Origin: DASWHK01 sp036398215
GTDB lineage: Bacteria > Acidobacteriota > UBA890
DNA length: 23,470 nt
Direction of reading: 5' to 3'
NCBI GenBank assembly: GCA_036398215.1
Contig: DASWHK010000093.1
Location: 1 to 23,470 of the forward strand
Shown piece by piece: positions 14,232 to 21,457 of the stretch (positions within the stretch are counted from its first letter, which is position 1; every line of letters starts with the position of its first letter). The notes under the pieces are model-generated. The model saw only the letters and a list, made by a program, of their open reading frames with translations, was not told the DNA's origin and did no database searches. The position numbers were made by a program, and so were the translations under genes.

Positions 14232-16945
14232 GACGTCCCTTGCGCGAAGGCGGCATCGTCGCCGAACCCGGGGGCGCCGAAAAGGCAGCCGGCGGCCGCA
14301 GATCGCTCGGATTCGCCCGGCGGTTGCGGCTTCGCGCCGCGCTCGCCATGGTTCGCGCCGCGAGCATCTTCGTGCCGCGCTTCGAGCGCGCGGATTGGCT
14401 CGAAGAGTGGCACGGCGAGCTGCACGCCCGGCCAACAACGAGATCCTTCCGGCCGCTGCGCGACGCGGGCGGCGCCATCCCCGATGCCCTCTGGCACGCC
14501 AGGGGAGACTGGAGACTGGAGATGATGGGCCACGACGTCCGTTTCGCGATCCGCTCCCTGCTGGCGAGGCCGGTGTTCACCCTCACCGTCATGGTGACGC
14601 TGGCGCTCGGCATCAGCGCCAACGCGGTGATCTTCTCGGCCGTCGACGCCGTCGTGCTCAACCCCTTCGACTTCGAGGAGCCGGACCGCATCGTCGGCGT
14701 CGGCACGATCTACCCGCGGCTCAACGTCGATCTGGGCTTCTTCGAGCGGCTGTCGGCGCCCGAGTTCGCCGACATCGAGCGCGCGGTGACCGCCTTCGAA
14801 GACATTGCGGCCTTCGACATGGGCAACCGGCAGATCATCGGCGGCGACGTGCCCCAGAACCTGTTCACCAGCTTCTGGTGGCACGATGTCCTGCCGGTGC
14901 TCGGAACCCGTCCGGTGCTGGGGCGCGGCTTCTCGCGCGAGGACATCGCGGGCGGCGAGCGCGTGGCGCTGATCAGCCACCGCGTCTGGCAGACGCGGTT
15001 CGCGGCCGACGAGTCGGTCATCGGCATGACGATCCGCATCGACGATGAGCCCTACACGCTGATCGGCGTCTTCCCTCCCGAGGCATTCATCTACGGCACC
15101 GACCTGTGGATGCCGATGTGGGCCGACCCCGACGTGCTGCCGCGCAACCGGCGGCAGTTCAACATCGTCGCCCGGCTGGCGGAGGGCGCGACACTGGAGG
15201 AAGCCAACGCCCAGCTCGAAGCGCTGGCCCGCCGCACCGAAGTCGAGCATGGCGCCGAGCTGCAGGAGTACGAGGGCTGGAGGCTGGTGGCGCAGACCTG
15301 GACCGACGTCAACGTCCAGACGCTCAAGCCCGCCGCCATGATCCTGCTGGGCGCCGTGGGCTTCGTGCTGCTGCTCGTTTGCACCAACGTCGCCAGCTTG
15401 CTGCTGTCGCGGTCGGCCGGCCGCCAGCGCGAGGTGGCCCTGCGCGCCGCCCTCGGCGCCGGCCGCGCCCGGATCGTCCGCCAGCTGCTGACCGAGAGCG
15501 CCCTGCTGGCATTCCTCGGCGGCGCCGCCGGCGTGCTCCTGGCCGCCATCGGCCTGCGCCTGCTGGTGATCCAGTTGCCCGCCACCCTGTTGCCGACCAC
15601 CGCCGAGCTGGCGATCAGCGGCCGCGTCCTCGGCTACACGGCGGCGATCTCTCTGCTCGCCGGCATCGTATTCGGCCTCGCCCCGGCGCTGCAGAGCTCT
15701 CGCTTCGAGCTGCAGCGGACGCTCGGCCTCGAGACGGCGCAATCGACCGGCAGCCGCGGCCGCCGTCGGCTGCAGGGGACGTTCGTCGCCGTCGAAGTCG
15801 CCCTTGCGCTGGTCCTCTTGATGGGCGCCGGCCTGCTGGTCAACAGCTTCATTCGCCTCAACGCGGTCGAGCCCGGGGTCGATACCGACGACGTGCTGAC
15901 CATGCGGCTGACGCTGCCGTGGAACAAGTACGACGGGGCCGCGATCACCGGTTTCTTCGACGAGCTGAGCGGGCGGGTCGCGACGATCCCCGGCGTGACC
16001 GCGGTCGGCGCCGGCACCCAACTGCCGCCGAGCGCCTTCTCGCGGACCCAGTTCGTGCCCGAGGGCGGTGAGCTCGGCGACGAGGGGTCGCTGCCGACCG
16101 CCTACGTGACCCTCGCCGACGAGTCCTATTTCGCGACGCTCGGAATGCCGGTCCTGAGGGGCCGCGGCTTCATGGCCGAGGACCGGCCGGAGACACCGTT
16201 GGTGACGGTGATCAACCAGACGCTCGCCGGGACGTACTTTCCCGGCGTCGATCCGATCGGCAAGGCCATCAAGATCGGCACACCCGACGACGACCTGCCG
16301 CGGGTCGAGATCGTCGGCGTGGTTGCCGACACCAAGAACCGCGGCCTCGGCAGCGACACCCAGCCGGAGCTGTTCGTCAGCCTGCGGCAGGCCGCCGGAT
16401 ACAACAACCAGATCTTCCTGATCGTCCGCACCGCGGTCGAGCCGAGCAGCGTTCTCGACGACGTCCGCGCCCAGGTGGCGGCGATCGATCCCGATCAGCC
16501 GGTCTACGCCGTGCAACTCCTCAACGAGGCCTTCGCCGCCCAGTTCGCGGTGCAGCGCTTCGCTCTCGTCATGCTCGGGGCGTTCGCGGCGATGGCGATG
16601 GCCCTGGCCGCCGTCGGCATCTACGGCGTCGTCTCCTACGGGGTCGCCGATCGCACGCGCGAGATCGGCGTGCGCATGGCGCTGGGCGCCGGCCGCCGCG
16701 AGGTCATGGGCCTGATGGTGCGGCAGGCACTGGTGCCGGTGGCAATCGGGCTGGTGGTCGGCCTCGGTCTGTCCGCCGGGCTCGGCATCGCGATGTCCGG
16801 CATGCTCTACGGCACGTCCGGCGCCGATCCGATCACGCTGGCAACCGTCGGCCTTCTGCTCGCCGCGATCGCCTTCGCCTCCAGCTACTTACCGGCGCGC
16901 CGCGCCTGCGGCCTCGATCCGGTCGCCGCGCTGCGGGCGGAGTAA
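14228..16945 (+). CDS. Duplicated orphan ABC permease, MacB/FtsX type (locus 3)
   Basis: A 905-residue protein that starts at a GTG overlapping the padR stop. A soluble prefix (about 1-95, with FERADWLEEWHGEL) is followed by DVRFAIRSLLARPVFTLTVM and TM1. Then come a MacB-like periplasmic domain, an FtsX block with GRQREVALRAALGAGRARIV, a second periplasmic domain, and a last FtsX block with TREIGVRMALGAGRREV ending YLPARRACGLDPVAALRAE. No ATPase motif is present. It is clearly the same family as the locus 1 and 2 permeases but diverged throughout, so the three are old paralogs and not recent copies. It ends 7 bp from the convergent propeller gene, with no terminator between. Confidence 0.9.
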   Translation: MRRPLREGGIVAEPGGAEKAAGGRRSLGFARRLRLRAALAMVRAASIFVPRFERADWLEEWHGELHARPTTRSFRPLRDAGGAIPDALWHARGDWRLEMMGHDVRFAIRSLLARPVFTLTVMVTLALGISANAVIFSAVDAVVLNPFDFEEPDRIVGVGTIYPRLNVDLGFFERLSAPEFADIERAVTAFEDIAAFDMGNRQIIGGDVPQNLFTSFWWHDVLPVLGTRPVLGRGFSREDIAGGERVALISHRVWQTRFAADESVIGMTIRIDDEPYTLIGVFPPEAFIYGTDLWMPMWADPDVLPRNRRQFNIVARLAEGATLEEANAQLEALARRTEVEHGAELQEYEGWRLVAQTWTDVNVQTLKPAAMILLGAVGFVLLLVCTNVASLLLSRSAGRQREVALRAALGAGRARIVRQLLTESALLAFLGGAAGVLLAAIGLRLLVIQLPATLLPTTAELAISGRVLGYTAAISLLAGIVFGLAPALQSSRFELQRTLGLETAQSTGSRGRRRLQGTFVAVEVALALVLLMGAGLLVNSFIRLNAVEPGVDTDDVLTMRLTLPWNKYDGAAITGFFDELSGRVATIPGVTAVGAGTQLPPSAFSRTQFVPEGGELGDEGSLPTAYVTLADESYFATLGMPVLRGRGFMAEDRPETPLVTVINQTLAGTYFPGVDPIGKAIKIGTPDDDLPRVEIVGVVADTKNRGLGSDTQPELFVSLRQAAGYNNQIFLIVRTAVEPSSVLDDVRAQVAAIDPDQPVYAVQLLNEAFAAQFAVQRFALVMLGAFAAMAMALAAVGIYGVVSYGVADRTREIGVRMALGAGRREVMGLMVRQALVPVAIGLVVGLGLSAGLGIAMSGMLYGTSGADPITLATVGLLLAAIAFASSYLPARRACGLDPVAALRAE

Positions 16946-16952
16946 TGCCGGC

Positions 16953-18308
16953 TCAGCGTCCGTACTCGAGCCCCTCGACTGCCGGCCGCATGCGGTACAC
17001 GACCGGGTAGCGCTCCTCCGTTTCCGGATCCGTGGCGCTGGTCAGCAAGTAGCCACGCTCGACGGTGCCGGCGGCCGGTGGCGTGGTGTCACCGAGATAC
17101 TCGCCCGTGGGGCTGAGAACGCGGAAGAACGGCTGCGTCTCGTCGCGTTCAGCGAGGGCGCTTTCGATCTCATTGCTGGCGCTCCACGACGGAAGCCACA
17201 TGAAGCCGTAGGTATCCACGCGCGGTATTCCCCAGTAGGGCTTGGCGTCGGCGAACAGCGCGTTGTCCGCCAGGACGCGCAGGCGTTCGATCGACCGCCG
17301 CCTTTCCGTTCCGGGCTCCGGCGTCGGCGCGTTTCTCACCTGCTCCTCGAGCAGCTCGTGGACGAGGGCGCGGTCTTCGTCGCTGACGGGAACGACGGGT
17401 AGGTCGATCTCCCAGCGCTCGAACGGCCTGCCGTCGAGGCCGAACCACTCGATGATCGGCGCCGCGTGCGTGCTCAGCCAGACGCCGCGGCCGCGTACGT
17501 AGCCGCCCCAGGGCCGGCGGGCGAAGTACACCGGCACCTGGCTCGTCTCTTCGCGGCCGCTCCACGTATAGGTGCGAAGCTCGGCCGTCTTCACCCAGGG
17601 CCCCTCGACGCGCACGAGATCGGCGCCGTCCTCGTCGTATACGCGCACGGTGGTGCGATTGCGGGCGGTGTTGTCGCGGGGACGACCCGCGAGCCGGTCG
17701 GCGAACTGGCTTTCCGCCAGCAGGTGGACGACCGTTCCGCCGGTAGCCGTCGGCCAGATCTGTGGCGCCATGAAGCCGACCTGAGTGAACGCCGGCCAGC
17801 GCTCGAACTCGATGAACTCACCCGTAGGCGTGAACATGTGTGTGCCGCGCTTGCGAACCTCGGGCACGCGGACGATGCCGTCGACGTATTCGACCTCGGT
17901 CGGCCTTTGGAACTCTCCCGGTCCCTGGCCCTGGCGGCCGATGTCGTGCAGCCAGTTGCCTTCGCGGTCGAAAACGGAGATGCGATTCCCGTTGGCATCG
18001 ACGACGTAGAGATTTCCTTCGTCGTCGATCGCCTGGCCCGCGAGGAAGAGGAACAACGTCTCGGGTCGGGTCTCGTCCGGGCGGATCTCCAACACCTTCT
18101 CGTAGGCGAAGATCTCGCCTTGGTACTTGGGGCCGCCGGTGGTGCGGGCCACCGTGAGGTCGCCTACTTCCGTCACGGTGAACTCATGCGTGGATCCGGC
18201 CGGCCCGAGGGCGCGCGTGCAGGCGAGCGTGAGCGCCAACGCCACTCCGACCGCGGGGCCGAGTAGGCGAGAGGAGCGAGAGGAGCGGAATCCGAAAACA
18301 TCCAGCAT
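16953..18308 (-). CDS. Six-bladed beta-propeller (NHL-like) lipoprotein
   Basis: A 451-residue exported protein. ATG 18308 has GGAGGT 4-5 nt upstream. Residues 1-30 are a lipoprotein signal ending LTLAC with Cys30 as the lipidated residue. The rest is built from propeller blades with phrases such as AIDDEGNLYVVDANGNRISV, FDREGNWLHDIGRQGQGPGEF and FTPTGEFIEFERWP. The GxGPGEF motif is typical of acidobacterial and Bacteroidetes six-bladed propeller proteins. It should sit on the outer or inner membrane facing the periplasm; the ligand is unknown. It is transcribed alone from the promoter at 18366-18394 and converges with the locus 3 permease. Confidence 0.85.
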   Translation of the reverse strand: MLDVFGFRSSRSSRLLGPAVGVALALTLACTRALGPAGSTHEFTVTEVGDLTVARTTGGPKYQGEIFAYEKVLEIRPDETRPETLFLFLAGQAIDDEGNLYVVDANGNRISVFDREGNWLHDIGRQGQGPGEFQRPTEVEYVDGIVRVPEVRKRGTHMFTPTGEFIEFERWPAFTQVGFMAPQIWPTATGGTVVHLLAESQFADRLAGRPRDNTARNRTTVRVYDEDGADLVRVEGPWVKTAELRTYTWSGREETSQVPVYFARRPWGGYVRGRGVWLSTHAAPIIEWFGLDGRPFERWEIDLPVVPVSDEDRALVHELLEEQVRNAPTPEPGTERRRSIERLRVLADNALFADAKPYWGIPRVDTYGFMWLPSWSASNEIESALAERDETQPFFRVLSPTGEYLGDTTPPAAGTVERGYLLTSATDPETEERYPVVYRMRPAVEGLEYGR

Positions 18309-18365
18309 CGTGACCTCCGGGGCTGCGGCTACCGGGATCTCGCCAGAGTCGTTTCGTCACCGGCC

Positions 18366-18394
18366 CTTATATGACAGTCGGCAGCGCCAATCAA
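18366..18394 (-). promoter_or_regulatory. Predicted promoter of the propeller lipoprotein gene
   Basis: On the minus strand: -35 TTGATT (18394-18389), 17-nt spacer, -10 TATAAG (18371-18366). The leader is about 50 nt. No palindrome accompanies it. Confidence 0.6.
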
Positions 18395-18550
18395 CGGGTG
18401 CCCCGATCGCAGCCGGCGCGCGGTTGACCGCACGCGTCGTGGTGTCCCGCGGCGGCGGGCCCTTCCTTGCACAACGACCCCTTTGCCGGTATGACCCCTC
18501 GGGGGCTACGACTCCCAAATCTCCTTCGGACAGGATGGGAGGTGCTCTTC

Positions 18551-18970
18551 TCAGGCTCCCCACGGGTTGACGAGCTCGATCCCGCACCCTTCGAAGTCCG
18601 TTACGTTGCGTGTCGCGAGCGTCGCTCCGAAACAACGTGCAATCGCCGCGATCTGCGCGTCGAATTGCGAGATGGGCCGCCCGGACTCGCGGCGATCAAC
18701 AGCAATCTGAGCGTAGGGCAGTGCCGCGTCGCTGCCGAAGCCGAGGACCCGGCCATCGAAGTCCTCCCGGAACATCGCATGCGCCGCGTCGTTCAACGCC
18801 CGGCGACGCTTACCCGCCGGGAGGAGCATCACTCCATGCAGGATCTCTGCTTGCGTGATGCTGGTCGTGTATAGGCCCTGGGCGGGTTGAGCACCGATCC
18901 AGGCCACGACTGCGGCGGATGGAGCAGGTTTCATCAGCTCGGAAACGATGTTGGTATCGAGAAGGATCAC
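18551..18970 (-). CDS. vapC: PIN-domain toxin, VapC/FitB type
   Basis: A 139-residue PIN-domain ribonuclease. The start is GTG 18970, which overlaps the antitoxin stop (GTGA), giving translational coupling. The conserved acidic residues of the Mg2+ site are present: Asp5 in MILLDTNIVSELMKP, Glu42 in TQAEILHG, Asp104 in FDAQIAAIA, and Asp125 in TRNVTDFEGCGIELVNPW. The last phrase is the standard PIN C-terminus. VapC toxins cleave tRNA or rRNA when freed from the antitoxin. No residue loss suggests decay. Confidence 0.92.
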   Translation of the reverse strand: MILLDTNIVSELMKPAPSAAVVAWIGAQPAQGLYTTSITQAEILHGVMLLPAGKRRRALNDAAHAMFREDFDGRVLGFGSDAALPYAQIAVDRRESGRPISQFDAQIAAIARCFGATLATRNVTDFEGCGIELVNPWGA

Positions 18971-19215
18971 TTGCCTGGCCGCGGCGGCTCTCGCATCGGT
19001 TCCCGCGGCGGCAGTTGAAGCTCGACGCCCCCGAGCGGCTTGAAGCGCTTGCGGATCGCCACGGCGAGATCGACCGGGCTCGGCTCCTCATCGGCCAGCG
19101 CAGCGCGCAGGATGTTGCGCACTTCTTCCTCCATTGAACGGTTGTGATACGCTGCGCGTACTCGGAGTCGCTGCTTCGTTTGCGAATCGAGGTTCCTGAT
19201 CATGATGCTCGCCAT
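18967..19215 (-). CDS. vapB: Ribbon-helix-helix antitoxin, FitA/VapB type
   Basis: An 82-residue partner of the PIN toxin. Two in-frame starts exist, ATG 19227 and ATG 19215; 19215 is chosen because GGAGG lies 5-6 nt upstream of it and falls inside the longer reading. MASIMIRNLDSQTKQRLRVR is the beta strand and first helix of a ribbon-helix-helix (Arc/FitA) domain, and NRSMEEEVRNILRAAL is the second helix. The tail (FKPLGGVELQLPP, then Pro/Arg-rich) would occupy the toxin groove. The RHH dimer is expected to bind the inverted repeats in its own promoter and repress the pair. Confidence 0.9.
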   Translation of the reverse strand: MASIMIRNLDSQTKQRLRVRAAYHNRSMEEEVRNILRAALADEEPSPVDLAVAIRKRFKPLGGVELQLPPREPMREPPRPGK

Positions 19216-19232
19216 CTGCGCCTCCATGCAGT

Positions 19233-19273
19233 TGCAATGATTGCATTGTAATCAATACAAGCATTCCGATCAA
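19233..19273 (-). promoter_or_regulatory. Toxin-antitoxin promoter with two overlapping inverted repeats
   Basis: On the minus strand: -35 TTGATC (19273-19268), 17-nt spacer, -10 TACAAT (19250-19245). One repeat, TGCAAT-G-ATTGCA (19233-19245), touches the -10 box and covers the start region; another, TTGTA/TACAA with a 5-nt centre (19246-19260), lies over the -10 and spacer. Both suit autorepression by a ribbon-helix-helix antitoxin. Confidence 0.6.
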
Positions 19274-19425
19274 CGGCTAGCGAACGCGCGCCAGGACAAG
19301 GTAGGGTGCGCGGCTCCAGTCGGTGAGACGGGGGACGCGAGAGCCCTCGGTGGCTTTCGGTCAATGGGCTGACAGGATGAAACGGCTGCGGTGCAACGCT
19401 CAGGCTCCGGTGCTGCCAGCGCTGG

Positions 19426-19863
19426 TCAGGAGCTTTCTTCTCCGAGCTCGGGGAAGGCGTTCAGCAGGGCAGCGGCGATCTTCTCGAGGTCGCCCACGTC
19501 CTTGCCCAGGAACTCGTGCACCCTGCGGTCGTCCACCTCCGCGTAAACGTGCACGAGGAGGTTGCGGAAGCGCGCCATGCCCTCGAGCCGTTCGGAAAGT
19601 TCCGCGTCGATCGTTCCCGCGTCCTTGAGCGAGCGGAAAGCATCGGCGTAGTCGGCCGGAGCGCGAAGGCCCTCCGAGGCGATGACGTGGTTCGCCGTTG
19701 CCAGCGCGTCTTCGATCGCGATCACGAGGAGGTACTTGGAGGCGTGGATCGCCCGCGGGTCGGCCAGATAGGCGGTTGTCTCCATCGCCGCGTACGGCTG
19801 GAGGTCGGCTACATGCCCCCTCAGCCGGCTCAGCAGCGCCCGGAGCCTGACCGCGTCAACCAA
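19426..19863 (-). CDS. hepT: HepT-type HEPN ribonuclease toxin
   Basis: A 145-residue all-helical protein of the HepT/DUF86 family. The catalytic HEPN motif R-x4-H-x-Y is intact as RNLLVHVY (Arg100, His105, Tyr107). The best start is TTG 19863, overlapping the end of mntA by 8 nt; no ATG with a ribosome-binding site is available, so expression probably depends on coupling to mntA. HepT cleaves RNA and is silenced when MntA adds AMP groups to the tyrosine of this motif (known for the Shewanella and Aphanizomenon pairs). This gene is the last of the apparent three-gene unit. Confidence 0.9.
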   Translation of the reverse strand: MVDAVRLRALLSRLRGHVADLQPYAAMETTAYLADPRAIHASKYLLVIAIEDALATANHVIASEGLRAPADYADAFRSLKDAGTIDAELSERLEGMARFRNLLVHVYAEVDDRRVHEFLGKDVGDLEKIAAALLNAFPELGEESS

Positions 19864-20305
19864 CGTCCATCTGCTTTCTGAGGCCGGCGATGCCTTCCGA
19901 GGTTCCGGCCGCCTCGAACGGCAGAAAGTCGTGGTACAGCATCCGCGCCCTGACCTCGGCTCGCACGCGGCGGGCCGCGTCGCGCTCGAAGACGAGAGCT
20001 CCTTCGCCCACGACGCGGCCGCCGATCGCCGCGGGAAGCTCGTCCAGAAAGCGCACGTCGAAGGTCACGCCGCGCCGCCGGCGCGCGAGCGCCACGAGCG
20101 CCTTGCGCAGCACGGCGCCGCGCTCGTCGTCGCGCAGCTCGCTGCCCGCGACGAGCGCCACGTCGACGTCGCTGAGCGGAGTTCGCTGGCCACGCGCCGA
20201 GGAGCCGTACAGGTAGGCGGCTGCGACATCGGGCACCTGCTTGAGCGCCTCGTCGATGGCGCGGCACAGCTCTTCATCAGGTTGTTGTGTCTTCATGGCG
20301 GCCAT
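19856..20305 (-). CDS. mntA: MntA-type minimal nucleotidyltransferase antitoxin
   Basis: A 149-residue protein with the minimal nucleotidyltransferase signature GSSARG (34-39), SDVDVAL (Asp46, Asp48) and a third acidic residue in FDVRF (Asp83). All metal-binding positions are present, so it should be active in AMPylating HepT. Start ATG 20305 (or ATG 20296, residue 4) has no clear ribosome-binding site. The gene begins inside the last 29 nt of the upstream cyclodeaminase-family gene in a different reading frame, which suggests translational coupling to it. Confidence 0.9.
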   Translation of the reverse strand: MAAMKTQQPDEELCRAIDEALKQVPDVAAAYLYGSSARGQRTPLSDVDVALVAGSELRDDERGAVLRKALVALARRRRGVTFDVRFLDELPAAIGGRVVGEGALVFERDAARRVRAEVRARMLYHDFLPFEAAGTSEGIAGLRKQMDVG

Positions 20306-21278
20306 GGTCGCACGGTGCCGAGTCCTCCATCAATCGGAGGGAGGCGTAGATGGCCTTGGCGATCTGCAGGTCCTGGACGGCGACGCCGGTGAGGTCGGCG
20401 ACGGTGATCTGCTCGCCGGTGGCCCGGCGGAGCTCCTCGTGGGCGATGACATTGCCGAGCTCGACGACGTCGTCTTCGTCGAGCAGGCCGGCGGCCATCG
20501 CCTGGTAGATCTCGCCGCGGGTACGGCACTGGGCGATGCTGTCGGCGACGACGATATCGGCGGCGGCGAGGATTGCCGGGTCGAGTTCCTGCTTGTCGGG
20601 CGTATCCGAGCCTACCGCGGTGATGTGGGTGCCCGGGCGAATGTCGGCGCCCTTCAGCAGAGGCTGTCTCGACGGCGTGACGGTGACGATCAGGTTGCAG
20701 GTCGCTCCGACCTCGCCGGCGTCGAGGGTGGTCTCCACCGTGTAGCCGAGCGGCTCGACGTCGCGCTTGCAGGCGGCGGCCTTTTCGGCGCTGCGGCCGT
20801 GGATCAGCACGTCCCGGCAGTCGACGACGCCGCGCAGGTAGCGGAGCTGGCGTCGCGCCTGGTCGCCGGTGCCGAGCACGCCGATGCGCTCGACGAAATC
20901 GGGTGCCAGGTACTTCGCCGCGACCGCGCCGGCGGCCGCGGTGCGCTCGCCCGTCAGGATCCCCTCATCGAGCAGGACCGCGACGAGCTCGCCGGTCTTC
21001 TGGCTGAACAGCAGCATGAGGCCGAAGTTGGTCGGCAGGCCGAGCTTGTGGTTGTCGTAGAAGCCGCTGGCGACCTTGATCACGAAGTAGTCGTCGTTCC
21101 GGATGTAGCCGTACTTGATGTGGGCCTCGCCGCGCGGCTCCTCGAACAGCAGCTCGCCGACAGGCGGGACGACGACCTCGCCTCGCGAGTAGGCGACAAA
21201 GCCGGCCTCGATGTCGCCGACCACGTCGACCGTCTCGAGGGCCCTCTGGATGTCGTCCAGCCTGAAGATCTCGGTCAT
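20277..21278 (-). CDS. Ornithine cyclodeaminase / mu-crystallin family protein
   Basis: A 333-residue NAD(P)-dependent enzyme. ATG 21278 is preferred over the in-frame ATG at 21371 because GGAGC precedes it and MTEIFRLDDIQRAL is the usual family start. It has the Rossmann motif GVLGTGDQARRQL (from residue 133), VIKVASGFYDN (Lys68), ERTAAAGAVAAKYLA (Arg112) and AVGSDTPDKQELD (Asp225), matching conserved substrate and catalytic positions of ornithine cyclodeaminase. The family also includes alanine dehydrogenases, ketimine reductases and opine-type enzymes, so the substrate is open. The C-terminus (EDSAPCDHGRHEDTTT) is a short non-family tail encoded by the DNA that also starts mntA. Confidence 0.88.
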   Translation of the reverse strand: MTEIFRLDDIQRALETVDVVGDIEAGFVAYSRGEVVVPPVGELLFEEPRGEAHIKYGYIRNDDYFVIKVASGFYDNHKLGLPTNFGLMLLFSQKTGELVAVLLDEGILTGERTAAAGAVAAKYLAPDFVERIGVLGTGDQARRQLRYLRGVVDCRDVLIHGRSAEKAAACKRDVEPLGYTVETTLDAGEVGATCNLIVTVTPSRQPLLKGADIRPGTHITAVGSDTPDKQELDPAILAAADIVVADSIAQCRTRGEIYQAMAAGLLDEDDVVELGNVIAHEELRRATGEQITVADLTGVAVQDLQIAKAIYASLRLMEDSAPCDHGRHEDTTT

Positions 21279-21457
21279 GGGTCGCTCCATCGAGGATTCA
21301 CCCGCCGCCACGACGTCGCGCATGTACTGTCTAGCAGGCGGCGAACACCCCGATGGTAGCTCCAGGGTCATCTAACGCCTGGAGGCCCCCGCCGTCTCGA
21401 GGGGCAGATGGATCGTATCCCTTTGCCGCGCGCCCGGCGGCCTGTAAAGTCGCGGCC
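21279..21457. other. Divergent intergenic region between the cyclodeaminase-family and VCBS genes
   Basis: It must carry promoters for both directions, but no convincing -35/-10 pair or palindrome was seen. The in-frame ATG at 21371 for the minus-strand gene lies inside it and was not used. Confidence 0.4.

Noticed and set aside
14117..16516. A 799-codon minus-strand open frame opposite permease 3
   Set aside because: Same reason: shadow composition, no start signal, and the plus strand has a clear family match.
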